Positions 8,473 to 18,152 of a stretch of 64,000 bases of DNA are shown one piece after another (position 1 is the first letter of the stretch; every line of letters starts with the position of its first letter). The DNA is taken from assembly GCF_004745075.1 (NCBI RefSeq), contig NZ_RHFH01000003.1, positions 235,853 through 299,852 of the forward strand. Reading direction: 5' to 3'. This DNA comes from Brevibacterium sp. S111 (lineage in GTDB: Bacteria > Actinomycetota > Actinomycetes > Actinomycetales > Brevibacteriaceae). Below the pieces are notes generated by a model. That model worked only from the letters and a program-made list of their open reading frames with translations. It was not told the DNA's origin and ran no database searches. A program made the translations under genes and the position numbers.

Positions 8473-9037
8473 TTTCGGCCGACTCGCGGTCATCGCCGGA
8501 CCCATGTTCTCCGGGAAGTCCGAAGAACTCATGCGCCGGGTCCGGCGGGCCACGATCGCTGGGACGAAGGTGCTCGTCGTCTCTCATTCCCTCGACACCC
8601 GAGTGGACATCGCGACGATCACCTCCCACATCGGGATGAATATCCCTGCCGTTCCCCTCGGCGAGGCTTCGGCCCTCGCCGAGGCGGCGCGGGCCGCTGA
8701 CTACGCCCTCATCGCCATCGATGAGGCCCAGTTCTTCGGTTTCGAGCTCATCCCCGTCGTCGATGATCTGCTCAGGAGGGGAATCGACGTCATCGTCGAA
8801 GGCCTGTGCGTGACCTTCGACGGGCAGCCGTTCGAACCGCTGCCGAGCTTCATGGCCTCAGCCGAAGACGTCCTCAGACTCACCGCAGTCTGCACGGTCT
8901 GTGGTCGTGATGCCGTCTTCCACCAGCGCACCGACTCGTCGGATCTCGCTGCAACCGCCATCGACGCCCGGCACATCGGCGGATCGGACGCGTACGTCGC
9001 CCGGTGCCGCGAACATTTCACCGGCGCCCCACACTAG
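8453..9037 (+). CDS. tdk: Thymidine kinase, class II (copy 1)
   Basis: The enzyme phosphorylates thymidine with ATP in the salvage pathway. The P-loop GPMFSGKSEEL is near residue 13, the Walker-B-like IDEAQFF is mid-protein, and the zinc lobe has CTVCGRDA plus CREH, giving the Cys-Cys-Cys-His set of this class. With the GTG at 8453 the product is 194 residues, close to the family length. A GTG at 8414 would add 13 residues with no similarity. It overlaps the lipoprotein end. A second, clearly different class II kinase lies at 58438. Confidence 0.9.
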   Translation: MSPSTTDFGRLAVIAGPMFSGKSEELMRRVRRATIAGTKVLVVSHSLDTRVDIATITSHIGMNIPAVPLGEASALAEAARAADYALIAIDEAQFFGFELIPVVDDLLRRGIDVIVEGLCVTFDGQPFEPLPSFMASAEDVLRLTAVCTVCGRDAVFHQRTDSSDLAATAIDARHIGGSDAYVARCREHFTGAPH

Positions 9038-9053
9038 ACCGCAGCCTGTGGTC

Positions 9054-9069
9054 GACGACCCGGGTCGTC
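9054..9069. terminator. Palindrome between convergent tdk and mug, possible terminator
   Basis: GACGACCC followed directly by GGGTCGTC forms a perfect 16-base palindrome, 16 bases after the thymidine kinase stop and 26 bases before the end of the convergent glycosylase gene. There is no T-tract, so it is a weak intrinsic terminator at best and could instead be a protein-binding site. Its position between converging genes favours a termination role. Confidence 0.4.
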
Positions 9070-9095
9070 ACGAGCCGCGACCGGTGCGACGGAAC

Positions 9096-9749
9096 TCAGT
9101 CGTCGATGCTGTCCCAGACTTCGCGCCAGATCCGAGCGAGGTCGGCGACCTGATAGTGGGCGTTGAGACCGCTGGGCTGGGGCACCACATGCAAGGCGAC
9201 CTCTCGGGGCCAGCCGTCGATGAGCGAGGTGTCCTGCCGACCGAACTGCGCCTTCGGCTGCCGGTAGCCGATCCGGAACGATGTGATGCCGGCGATCGCC
9301 ACCGCACGCGGACGGATGTCAGCGAGCCGGTCGATGAGGTGACTGGCACCATGACGCAGCTCCTCGCGGGAGAGTTCGTCGGCACGCACGGTGGCCCGCC
9401 CGATGAGATTGGTCAGACCGATGCCGCGGCGCAGCAGCTGCTGTTCATCGGCCGGGTCGAGTCCACGGGAAGCATCGACGAGGTGGTCGGTCAGGCCCGC
9501 CTGATGCAGAGACGGCCAGAACCGGTTGCCGGGCCGAGCGAACGGGGCGTTGACCGCGGCCGTCCACAGACCCGGGTTGATGCCGACGATGAGCATCTTC
9601 AACCCGGAGGAATCGCCGGGCAGAATGTCATCGATCGCATTCGGATCATCCGTGGCGAACGCGGCGAGGTCGTCCTTCGTCGGTTTGCGACCGCCCAAGG
9701 GGGAGGGGCGGCGGCTGCTGACACTGCTTTCCTCACTCACGTCTTTCAC
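9096..9749 (-). CDS. mug: Mismatch-specific uracil/thymine DNA glycosylase (Mug/TDG family)
   Basis: About 217 residues from the GTG complementary to 9747-9749. The active-site motif MLIVGINPGLWTA has the Asn of the G-I-N-P-G motif, and the intercalation loop reads VPQPSGLNAHY near the C terminus. Both are diagnostic of the Mug/TDG branch, which removes uracil or ethenocytosine opposite guanine. Upstream in-frame codons overlap the divergent SRPBCC gene and lack similarity, so the shorter start is used. A TACGAC hexamer lies six bases before the GTG, suggesting a leaderless message. It shares a 14-base promoter region with the gene at 9764. Confidence 0.9.
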   Translation of the reverse strand: MKDVSEESSVSSRRPSPLGGRKPTKDDLAAFATDDPNAIDDILPGDSSGLKMLIVGINPGLWTAAVNAPFARPGNRFWPSLHQAGLTDHLVDASRGLDPADEQQLLRRGIGLTNLIGRATVRADELSREELRHGASHLIDRLADIRPRAVAIAGITSFRIGYRQPKAQFGRQDTSLIDGWPREVALHVVPQPSGLNAHYQVADLARIWREVWDSIDD

Positions 9750-9763
9750 ACTACCGTCGTACC
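9750..9763. promoter_or_regulatory. Compact bidirectional promoter with overlapping -10 elements
   Basis: Only 14 bases separate the divergent start codons. On the plus strand TACCGT (9752-9757) is six bases before the ATG at 9764. On the minus strand TACGAC (complement of 9756-9761) is six bases before the GTG at 9749. Both fit -10 hexamers that would place transcription starts on the start codons themselves. The two elements share bases 9756-9757. Confidence 0.5.
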
Positions 9764-10249
9764 ATGAGCCACGAACATGTGCGACAGCGGGCCGGGGAAT
9801 CCGCTCCATTCCATTTCGACGACCGGTGGACGGTTGAAGCCGGGAGAGAGTCGGTGTGGGCGGTCCTGGAGGAAGTCGAAGCCTGGCCGCAGTGGTGGCC
9901 GGGCCTGGCCGGAGCACACTGGTTCGAGGACCGAATCATCCCCGGCAGCCGGGCCGACATCCAGGTGCGCACCCCGATCGGCATGTCGCTGTGCTTCACC
10001 ATCGCCGCCGAACACGTCGACGCACCGAGGCGCATCAGTTTCAGCGCCCATGGTGATCTGCGCGGCGAAGGAGTGTGGACGCTGACGCCCCATGGCTCGT
10101 CCACGCACATCGATTCGCTGTGGTGTGTCACGACCACCCGCCCGGTCATCCGTGCGCTGCGGCCGCTGTCCGGGCTCATGCACGCACTCGTGATGCGAGC
10201 CGGTGAACGCGGTCTCCGTCGACGACTGTCCGGACGTGCCTGTGCGTGA
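9764..10249 (+). CDS. SRPBCC (START/polyketide cyclase-like) protein
   Basis: This 161-residue protein shows the helix-grip fold pattern: FDDRWTVEAGRESVWAVLEEV, then WPQWWPGLAG and WFED, a central strand series (SRADIQVRTPIG), and a long C-terminal amphipathic helix (LMHALVMRAGERGLRRRL). These cytosolic proteins bind hydrophobic ligands in a closed cavity. The ligand cannot be inferred. It is divergent from mug by 14 bases and appears leaderless. A degenerate run of GTGCCTGA/TGCGCCTGA units follows at about 10231-10300, covering its final codons and the gap to thiF. Confidence 0.72.
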   Translation: MSHEHVRQRAGESAPFHFDDRWTVEAGRESVWAVLEEVEAWPQWWPGLAGAHWFEDRIIPGSRADIQVRTPIGMSLCFTIAAEHVDAPRRISFSAHGDLRGEGVWTLTPHGSSTHIDSLWCVTTTRPVIRALRPLSGLMHALVMRAGERGLRRRLSGRACA

Positions 10250-10295
10250 CTCAGGAGTGCCTGACGCGGGTGCGCCTGACTCGGGTGCGTCTGGC

Positions 10296-12557
<2,262 letters not shown>

Positions 12558-12618
12558 ATCGGGCTCCTCTTCGAAGTGATGATGGTCGGGGCTGAACAGG
12601 TGGCGGGTGAACACGGCA

Positions 12619-13746
12619 TCAGGCATTCGACACCGGCGCCGCCTCGGAGAAACGATGTGGGGAGACGGAATCGAGGGCACCGTCGGGCAACCAGTCCGGG
12701 GAGATCCCGAGGGCGAGCTCGGCCCCCAACCGTCCGCCGAGAGGGGCGAGCAGAATTCCGTGACGGAAGTACCCGGTGCTCACGACACAGCCGTCGTCGG
12801 CACGGCCGATGAACGGCAGATCGTCGGGGGAGCCGGGGCGGGCCCGAGTCGTGACCTCGGTGATGTCACAGTCGAGGATGCCGGGGACGAGGCGCTGACC
12901 GTCCTGGAGCAGACGGTGCACAGCCCCGGCAGATGTGGCGGATCGACCGTCCTCACGGGAACTGGCCCCGAGCACGATCTCACCGTCCGGACGCGGAACG
13001 AGGTAGACGGCCCGACCGTTGACCAAACCACGGATGGTGCGAGTGAGCAGGGGAGTGTGCTCGGCCTGGGTCCGTAACCGGAGCACATCACCCCACACCT
13101 GTCGCACGGGCAGGACCGGAGCACCGGTGATCGATGCGCTGCCGGTGCTCAGCACCACCTGGTCGGCCTCGAGACTGCGCCCGTCGGCCAGTCTGACTCC
13201 GATGGTCGTCTCGCCACGGCGAACCACCTCGGTGACTGTTTCTCGGACAAGCGTCTCCGTGGTCATCGACAGCAGCGCCGCGCTCAGTCGCCGGGGATCG
13301 ACCGACCAGTCGTCGGGGATGTCCACGGCGCCGATGATCGAGGGGGCCAGAGAGGGCTCGACCGCCCGGGCCTTCGACCCGGAGATGAGTTCGGTGGTGA
13401 ACCCGGCTGCTGACTGGGCCCCGCGCAGTTCCCGCAGGGTCTGCAGATCGGCCCGGTCGCCGGCGCACACGAGAGTCCCGGTGGAATTGAGCCCCAGCTC
13501 GGCTCCCGTTGCGCTCGCCACCTCGGCAGTGAACCCGGGGTACAACTCACCGGATGATCGCATCAGCGGATACAGGGGAGTCTGACCCCACACCACTTCG
13601 GCGGCCGGGGCGATCATCCCCGCCGCGGCATGGGAGGCTCCCTGGGCGGGGGTGGGATCGATGATGGTGACGACTGCACCGAGGCGGCGCAGATGCCAAG
13701 CCGTGGCCAGGCCGATGATTCCGGCGCCGACGACGATGACGTGCAT
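12619..13746 (-). CDS. thiO: Glycine oxidase ThiO
   Basis: This 375-residue FAD enzyme begins MHVIVVGAGIIGLATAWHL (Rossmann dinucleotide motif). It has the DAO-family elements ASHAAAGMIAPA, WSVDPRRLSAAL, and the late RPGSPDDLPFIGRADD and GYFRHGILLAPLGG blocks. It oxidises glycine to dehydroglycine for the thiazole ring. It is the first gene after the TPP riboswitch, with ribosome-binding site GGAGGGA at the aptamer's 3' end, six bases before the ATG. A 61-base gap separates it from thiS. Confidence 0.93.
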   Translation of the reverse strand: MHVIVVGAGIIGLATAWHLRRLGAVVTIIDPTPAQGASHAAAGMIAPAAEVVWGQTPLYPLMRSSGELYPGFTAEVASATGAELGLNSTGTLVCAGDRADLQTLRELRGAQSAAGFTTELISGSKARAVEPSLAPSIIGAVDIPDDWSVDPRRLSAALLSMTTETLVRETVTEVVRRGETTIGVRLADGRSLEADQVVLSTGSASITGAPVLPVRQVWGDVLRLRTQAEHTPLLTRTIRGLVNGRAVYLVPRPDGEIVLGASSREDGRSATSAGAVHRLLQDGQRLVPGILDCDITEVTTRARPGSPDDLPFIGRADDGCVVSTGYFRHGILLAPLGGRLGAELALGISPDWLPDGALDSVSPHRFSEAAPVSNA

Positions 13747-13750
13747 GGAT

Positions 13751-13832
13751 TCTCCCTCCGGCGGCATAACCCGCATCAGGTCTGACGGTCGGCTCTTACG
13801 CCCTCTCAGCCTCGTTGGGAGGCTCCCGCGAA
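13751..13832 (-). promoter_or_regulatory. TPP riboswitch (THI element) of the thiO-S-G-F operon
   Basis: Read on the minus strand, the leader contains the conserved THI-box blocks in order: GCGGGAGCC, GAGGCTGAGAGGG, GACCGTCAGACCTGATGCG and GGTTATGCCGCCGGAGGGA. CTGAGA and ACCTGAT are the pyrimidine- and pyrophosphate-binding signatures. The 3' end includes the thiO Shine-Dalgarno (GGAGGGA), so repression on TPP binding is most likely by blocking translation. The divergent thiE reads away from the aptamer and is not under its control. Confidence 0.93.
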
Positions 13833-13850
13833 CTCCTCTACTCTATGACC

Positions 13851-14534
13851 ATGACCACAGATATTCCACCGCGCACCGAAAGGCCCGGAACACTGCGGGC
13901 CCGACGGGAAGCCCAGTTGGCAGATTCCACGCTCTACCTGTGCACCGATGCCAGAGGCGACGAAGGGGATCTGCCCGACTTCCTTCGGGCCGCCTATGCC
14001 GGGGGAGTCGACATCATCCAACTTCGCGACAAGACCCTTGAGGCCAAAGCCGAGATCGCCGCCCTCGAAGTGCTGCGCGACATCGCCGCCGAACACGGAA
14101 AACTCTTCTCTGTCAATGACCGTGCCGATGTCGCACTCCTCACCGGAGCTGACGTCTTCCATGTCGGACAGGGCGACCTCACCAGCGCCCAGGCCCGCAC
14201 CGTCCTCGGCCCCGACGTCATCCTCGGCCGCTCCACCCATTCCCTGGACCAGGCGCTCGCCGCCGAGGCGGATCCGGAGGTCGACTACTTCTGCGTCGGA
14301 CCGGTGTGGGAGACGCCGACGAAACCCGGCCGACCGGCCGTGGGCAGGTCTCTGCTCACCGAGGTGGCCGCCTCGGTGAGCACACCCTGGTTCGCCATCG
14401 GCGGGATTGCGGCAGGACCGCGGCTGACGGCGATCCGGCAAGCGGGCGCGAACCGGGCGGTGGTCGTGCGTGCGATAACCTCGGCAGAGGACCCCGCTGC
14501 GGCCGCACGGGAACTCAAGGAGGCGCTGGAATGA
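13851..14534 (+). CDS. thiE: Thiamine-phosphate synthase
   Basis: This cytosolic TIM-barrel enzyme joins HMP pyrophosphate and thiazole phosphate. Visible motifs are [38 protein letters not shown], the [14 protein letters not shown] phosphate loop, and WFAIGGIA. Two ATGs are available, at 13845 and 13851. The second is favoured because TACTCT (13839-13844) is exactly six bases before it, the leaderless spacing seen elsewhere here. Length is 227 residues. It overlaps the downstream reductase start by four bases. Confidence 0.92.
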   Translation: MTTDIPPRTERPGTLRARREAQLADSTLYLCTDARGDEGDLPDFLRAAYAGGVDIIQLRDKTLEAKAEIAALEVLRDIAAEHGKLFSVNDRADVALLTGADVFHVGQGDLTSAQARTVLGPDVILGRSTHSLDQALAAEADPEVDYFCVGPVWETPTKPGRPAVGRSLLTEVAASVSTPWFAIGGIAAGPRLTAIRQAGANRAVVVRAITSAEDPAAAARELKEALE

Positions 14535-15478
14535 CCGAGACGACGAATGCCCGACCCGACGGACCCGCGATCCTCATCGCCGGGGCCGGAGCCACCGGTG
14601 GGGCTTTCGGGTCCTACCTGCTCGAGGCCGGCCGCGACGTCACCTTCCTCCTCCGCGAGGCCAAGGCGGAGCGGATCCGCGCCGCCGGACTGCGCTTCGT
14701 CTCACCCGACGCAGACCGGACGAATTCCGTGAATGTGCTCACCGCGGCCGAACTCCACGAGGCTCCGCGTGCGTTCGACCTCGTCATCATCGCGGTCAAA
14801 GCCAATGGACTCGACTCGGTGCTCACCGACATCCGCCCTGCCGTCGGTCCGGAGACGAAGATCATCCCCTTCCTCAACGGCATGGCGCAGATCGATCGGC
14901 TGGCGGAGGACTACCCGGGGCAGGTGCTCGGCGGGCTCGTCAAGATCGTGGGCACGATCAAGGACGATGCGGTCCATCAGCTCACCGACCTGTCCGTGAT
15001 GACGATCGGCGACCTCGACGGGACGGCGGTGCCCGCCCCGATCACCGCGGCTCTCGACGTGCCCGGGTACCGGCTGCAGGTCATCGACGGCATCATCGAC
15101 GGGCTGTGGGAGAAATGGGCTTTCATCGCTGCCGCCGGCGTCGTCACCTGCCTCTTCCGGGCCCCGGTGGGCGCGATCATGAGCGCCGGCGGACGTGATC
15201 AGGTGCTGCAGATCATCGACGAGATCGAAGCCGTGGCGAACGCCGCCGGGCACCCGGTGTCGGAGAAGTCGCACGCCGTGACGGTGAAGATGCTCACCGA
15301 GGAGGGGTCGGCGTTCACCTCATCCCTCTACCGGGACGTCACTGCGGGTCTGGACAGCGAAGCCGAGCACATCCTCGGCGATCTGGCTACGAAGGCCGCC
15401 GGGCTGGGAGTCCGGACCCCGCTGCTCGACCTTACGCTTGTGCAGCTGCGTGCAGGTGCAGCCCGGAAGCAGCACTGA
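14531..15478 (+). CDS. panE: 2-dehydropantoate 2-reductase (PanE/ApbA family)
   Basis: The 315-residue product has an N-terminal NADP Rossmann motif ([21 protein letters not shown]), the family block [14 protein letters not shown], and [10 protein letters not shown]. The C-terminal helical domain carries the catalytic Lys-containing [10 protein letters not shown]. It reduces ketopantoate to pantoate in the pantothenate/CoA pathway, although the family also includes other 2-oxoacid reductases. The start overlaps the thiE stop (ATGA at 14531). Its last 47 bases overlap the convergent GGCT-like gene. Confidence 0.85.
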   Translation: MTETTNARPDGPAILIAGAGATGGAFGSYLLEAGRDVTFLLREAKAERIRAAGLRFVSPDADRTNSVNVLTAAELHEAPRAFDLVIIAVKANGLDSVLTDIRPAVGPETKIIPFLNGMAQIDRLAEDYPGQVLGGLVKIVGTIKDDAVHQLTDLSVMTIGDLDGTAVPAPITAALDVPGYRLQVIDGIIDGLWEKWAFIAAAGVVTCLFRAPVGAIMSAGGRDQVLQIIDEIEAVANAAGHPVSEKSHAVTVKMLTEEGSAFTSSLYRDVTAGLDSEAEHILGDLATKAAGLGVRTPLLDLTLVQLRAGAARKQH

Positions 15479-16016
15479 CCTCGGCCGCTCCCGTGTGCAG
15501 CATCGCCAGATAGGGTTCGCTGGGCTGAGTGTGCTCGATGTCAGCCGAACCATGCGAAGCAGTGAATGTGACCATCGGAACGTCGTCGAGCGTGTCGAGG
15601 ACGATGAGAGTCTCATATCCGCCGGGGCCGACCGAATGCGAGGTACCGGCGGGCAGGTCGAACACGAGGCGCTCCAGCGGGGAATCGGCGGCCGGGGGCC
15701 GATTCATCTCTTGGGATGCGACATCGGCGAACTGTGCGGCGGTGATGAGATAGGCCTTGGCCGGGGTGGGGCCGGGCACGTGATGGTCATAGAAGGCCAT
15801 TCCGCCGCCCCAGACTCTCGAAGCTCCGGCGAAGTAGATCGTGCCAGGCAGTTCGATTCCGGCCTCGGCACGGGGCAGAGTCGTGTCCCGTGCTCCCGGA
15901 TAGGTGACCTGGGCTCCGGGTGGTCGCCCGCCCTGCAGATAGCAGGCGAGCCGATCACGAGCCATGTTCGAACCGTAGCTGACGTACCACACATGCGTTT
16001 GAGACATCACCTCCAT
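15432..16016 (-). CDS. Gamma-glutamylcyclotransferase-like fold protein
   Basis: This protein of about 194 residues opens with HVWYVSYGSNMARDRLACYLQGG. The YGSNM loop is the substrate-loop signature of the GGCT/AIG2 fold. The later FAGASRVWGGGMAFYD resembles the second strand pair. No clear catalytic Glu of true cyclotransferases can be assigned with certainty, so activity is open. The ATG at 16016 is used because GGAG lies about nine bases ahead; 16007 is an alternative. The 3' end overlaps panE by 47 bases. Confidence 0.6.
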   Translation of the reverse strand: MEVMSQTHVWYVSYGSNMARDRLACYLQGGRPPGAQVTYPGARDTTLPRAEAGIELPGTIYFAGASRVWGGGMAFYDHHVPGPTPAKAYLITAAQFADVASQEMNRPPAADSPLERLVFDLPAGTSHSVGPGGYETLIVLDTLDDVPMVTFTASHGSADIEHTQPSEPYLAMLHTGAAEVSAASGLHLHAAAQA

Positions 16017-16138
16017 GATGCCATCTCCGCCCCGCAACGCGTGGAACCGGGCGGCGCGGTTCGCATCGCGGTCGGCCCGGCCGGAGCCGAGACTCCGTGC
16101 CTAGACTGGCGGTTCCGCGATCGTGAGCTAGGAGAGAG

Positions 16139-17410
16139 ATGAAGCGTCGATTCCCCGACATCAGAGAGCTTGCCCCGCTGCTGCAGTTCGAGCCGCCCCG
16201 GTTCGATCGCGTCGCGGCCAGACTCGAATCCGCCGCCGATATCTGGGACCTTCGCCGCATCGCGAAACGGGTGACGCCGACGGCGCCCTTCGACTACGTC
16301 GACGGAGGTGCGCTCGACGAGCACACGCTGCGCAAGAATCGCCAGGTCTTCGCCGACGTCGAACTCCTCCCGCGGATTCTGCATGGAGTCGACGTTCCGA
16401 ACACATCGACGACGATCGCCGGTCAGGACACTGCGCTGCCATTCGGCATCGCCCCGACCGGCTACACGCGGATGATGCATTCCGAGGGGGAGATCGGGGG
16501 AGTTCGCGCCGCGGCGAAGGCCGACATTCCCTTCTCCCTCTCAACGATGGGCACGCGGTCGATCGAGGAGGTCGCGCAGGCGGCACCGGGATCGACGCGG
16601 TGGTTCCAGCTCTATCTGTGGAAGGACCGCGAACGCAGCCTCGACCTGCTTCAGCGCGCCCAGGCCAGCGGATATGAGACCCTGCTCGTGACCGTCGACA
16701 CTCCGATCACGGGACTGCGTCTGCGCGATAACCGCAACGGACTCTCGATTCCGCCGAAGCTGACCTTCAAAACGATTCTGGACGCCTCCTACCGACCCGG
16801 TTGGTGGTTCAACTTCCTCACGACCGAACCGCCGAAGTATGCCTCCTTGTCGAGCTCTTCGCAGTCCTTGGCCGAGTTGACGCGGACGATGTTCGATCCG
16901 ACGCTTGATCTCGATGACCTCAGGTGGATCCGCGAGCAGTGGAAGGGCCGACTCTTCGTCAAAGGCGTCCTCACCGCCGAGGATGCCAGCAGGGCCCGGT
17001 CCATCGGTGCCGACGGCCTGGTCGTGTCCAACCACGGAGGGCGCCAGCTCGATCGCGCTCCCGACTCCCTGACCGCGCTGGCAGAGGTGCGTGCGGCGGT
17101 CGGAGAGGAGATGGAGCTCATCCTCGACTCCGGAATCATGTCCGGTACCGACGTCGTGGCCGCGTTGTGCGCCGGAGCGGATTTCGTACTCATCGGCCGG
17201 GCTTATCTCTACGGACTGATGGCCGGCGGACAGCGCGGGGTGGAGCGGGCCATCGACCTGATCCGGACCGAAATGCTGACTGCCATGGGGCTGATGGGCG
17301 CCCGGAATATCTCCGACCTCGGGCCGCAGTTGGCCAGAGGGCTTCCGACAGCTGCCGATTTGCCCGACGAGGCACCGGGCTGGCGCCTCACGCCTGAAGC
17401 AGACGTTTGA
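16139..17410 (+). CDS. lldD: FMN-dependent alpha-hydroxyacid dehydrogenase (L-lactate dehydrogenase type)
   Basis: This is a 423-residue TIM-barrel flavoprotein. Family landmarks are APFDYVDGGALDEHTLRKN, the FMN-site PTGYTRMMHSEGE, WFQLYLWKDR, VTVDTPITGLRLRDNRNG, the FVKGVLTAEDA lysine, the catalytic histidine block VVSNHGGRQLD, and LDSGIMSGTDVV. It oxidises L-lactate or a similar 2-hydroxyacid. TAGGAGAGAG directly precedes the ATG, and TAGACT at about 16102 may be the -10 box. The gene overlaps the end of the convergent TetR gene by 23 bases. The exact substrate is uncertain. Confidence 0.87.
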   Translation: MKRRFPDIRELAPLLQFEPPRFDRVAARLESAADIWDLRRIAKRVTPTAPFDYVDGGALDEHTLRKNRQVFADVELLPRILHGVDVPNTSTTIAGQDTALPFGIAPTGYTRMMHSEGEIGGVRAAAKADIPFSLSTMGTRSIEEVAQAAPGSTRWFQLYLWKDRERSLDLLQRAQASGYETLLVTVDTPITGLRLRDNRNGLSIPPKLTFKTILDASYRPGWWFNFLTTEPPKYASLSSSSQSLAELTRTMFDPTLDLDDLRWIREQWKGRLFVKGVLTAEDASRARSIGADGLVVSNHGGRQLDRAPDSLTALAEVRAAVGEEMELILDSGIMSGTDVVAALCAGADFVLIGRAYLYGLMAGGQRGVERAIDLIRTEMLTAMGLMGARNISDLGPQLARGLPTAADLPDEAPGWRLTPEADV

Positions 17411-17999
17411 GCAGACGGAACTGCTGACCGGCGGCAGCCTCGAGGTCGCCGCCGGTCAGCCTGTCGCCGTCGACCTGCCGCAGCGCCGATTCGTCGAAGG
17501 CCGTCAACAGGGTCGCAGCCGCCAGGGCCTGGAGGTCTGCCGGGCAGTCCGCATCGACGGCGCCTGTCTCCCGTCCGACCTCCAACACCGACGAGATCCA
17601 CGTCCTGTAGTCGTGGTCAAGACTGCTCACACCGGGATCGGCCCGATTGGCATGCACGATCCGCCACAGCAGTTCGAGGGCCCGACTCTGCGGCCAGACA
17701 TGCAGGGCATCGTCGAAGATGTCGGCCGCAGTCGCCCAGAAATCAGAGGCGAAATCGCTCGGGTCCGGGGGAGTCCACTCCTTCCTCGCCTGCTCCCGAA
17801 GCTCATCGACGACCAGTGACAACAGTGATTCTTTGGAGTCGATGACGTGGTAGAAGGAGCTCTTGCTCATTCGTGCTCCGGAGATGATGCCGTTGAGAGA
17901 GGCCTGTTCGAAGGGACGGGAGGCGAATTCCTCGGCGGCGGCGAAGATCAGCGCCTGCCGCTTGGCGCTCGGCATACGTGCGAAGGCAGAAGCTGACAC
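17388..17999 (-). CDS. TetR-family repressor
   Basis: About 203 residues from the GTG complementary to 17997-17999, which has GAGGAAGAG just upstream. The N-terminal helix-turn-helix domain reads RQALIFAAAEEFASRPFEQA, then SLNGIISGARMSKSSFYHV, and SKESLLSLVVDE, a standard TetR arrangement. The C-terminal ligand domain is not recognisable. Two copies of TGGACC-N4-GGTCCA lie in the 153-base divergent gap to the FAD monooxygenase. The likely model is autoregulation plus control of that enzyme by an aromatic or hydrophobic inducer; the inducer is unknown. Confidence 0.88.
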   Translation of the reverse strand: MSASAFARMPSAKRQALIFAAAEEFASRPFEQASLNGIISGARMSKSSFYHVIDSKESLLSLVVDELREQARKEWTPPDPSDFASDFWATAADIFDDALHVWPQSRALELLWRIVHANRADPGVSSLDHDYRTWISSVLEVGRETGAVDADCPADLQALAAATLLTAFDESALRQVDGDRLTGGDLEAAAGQQFRLLKRLLQA

Positions 18000-18019
18000 G
18001 ATCTCTTCCTCACACTCTC

Positions 18020-18035
18020 TGGACCGGGTGGTCCA
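18020..18035. promoter_or_regulatory. TetR operator 1 (TGGACC-N4-GGTCCA)
   Basis: TGGACCGGGTGGTCCA has identical six-base arms around GGGT. It lies 20 bases upstream of the TetR start codon, where binding would block the repressor's own expression. Its centre is 33 bases, about three helical turns, from the second copy. Confidence 0.7.
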
Positions 18036-18052
18036 TGCAATGCTAGCGTGAT

Positions 18053-18068
18053 TGGACCAGCTGGTCCA
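18053..18068. promoter_or_regulatory. TetR operator 2 (perfect palindrome)
   Basis: TGGACCAGCTGGTCCA is a perfect 16-base palindrome sharing both arms with the site at 18020. It sits 84 bases before the FAD monooxygenase start and would control transcription in that direction. Confidence 0.75.
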
Positions 18069-18152
18069 GAGCGGGTCTGTCGACTGCGCAATTCTGAGGT
18101 TGACCGCGGAGTCGGGAACCGACTGCAGGAGATTGCGACACGAGGAGACGTC

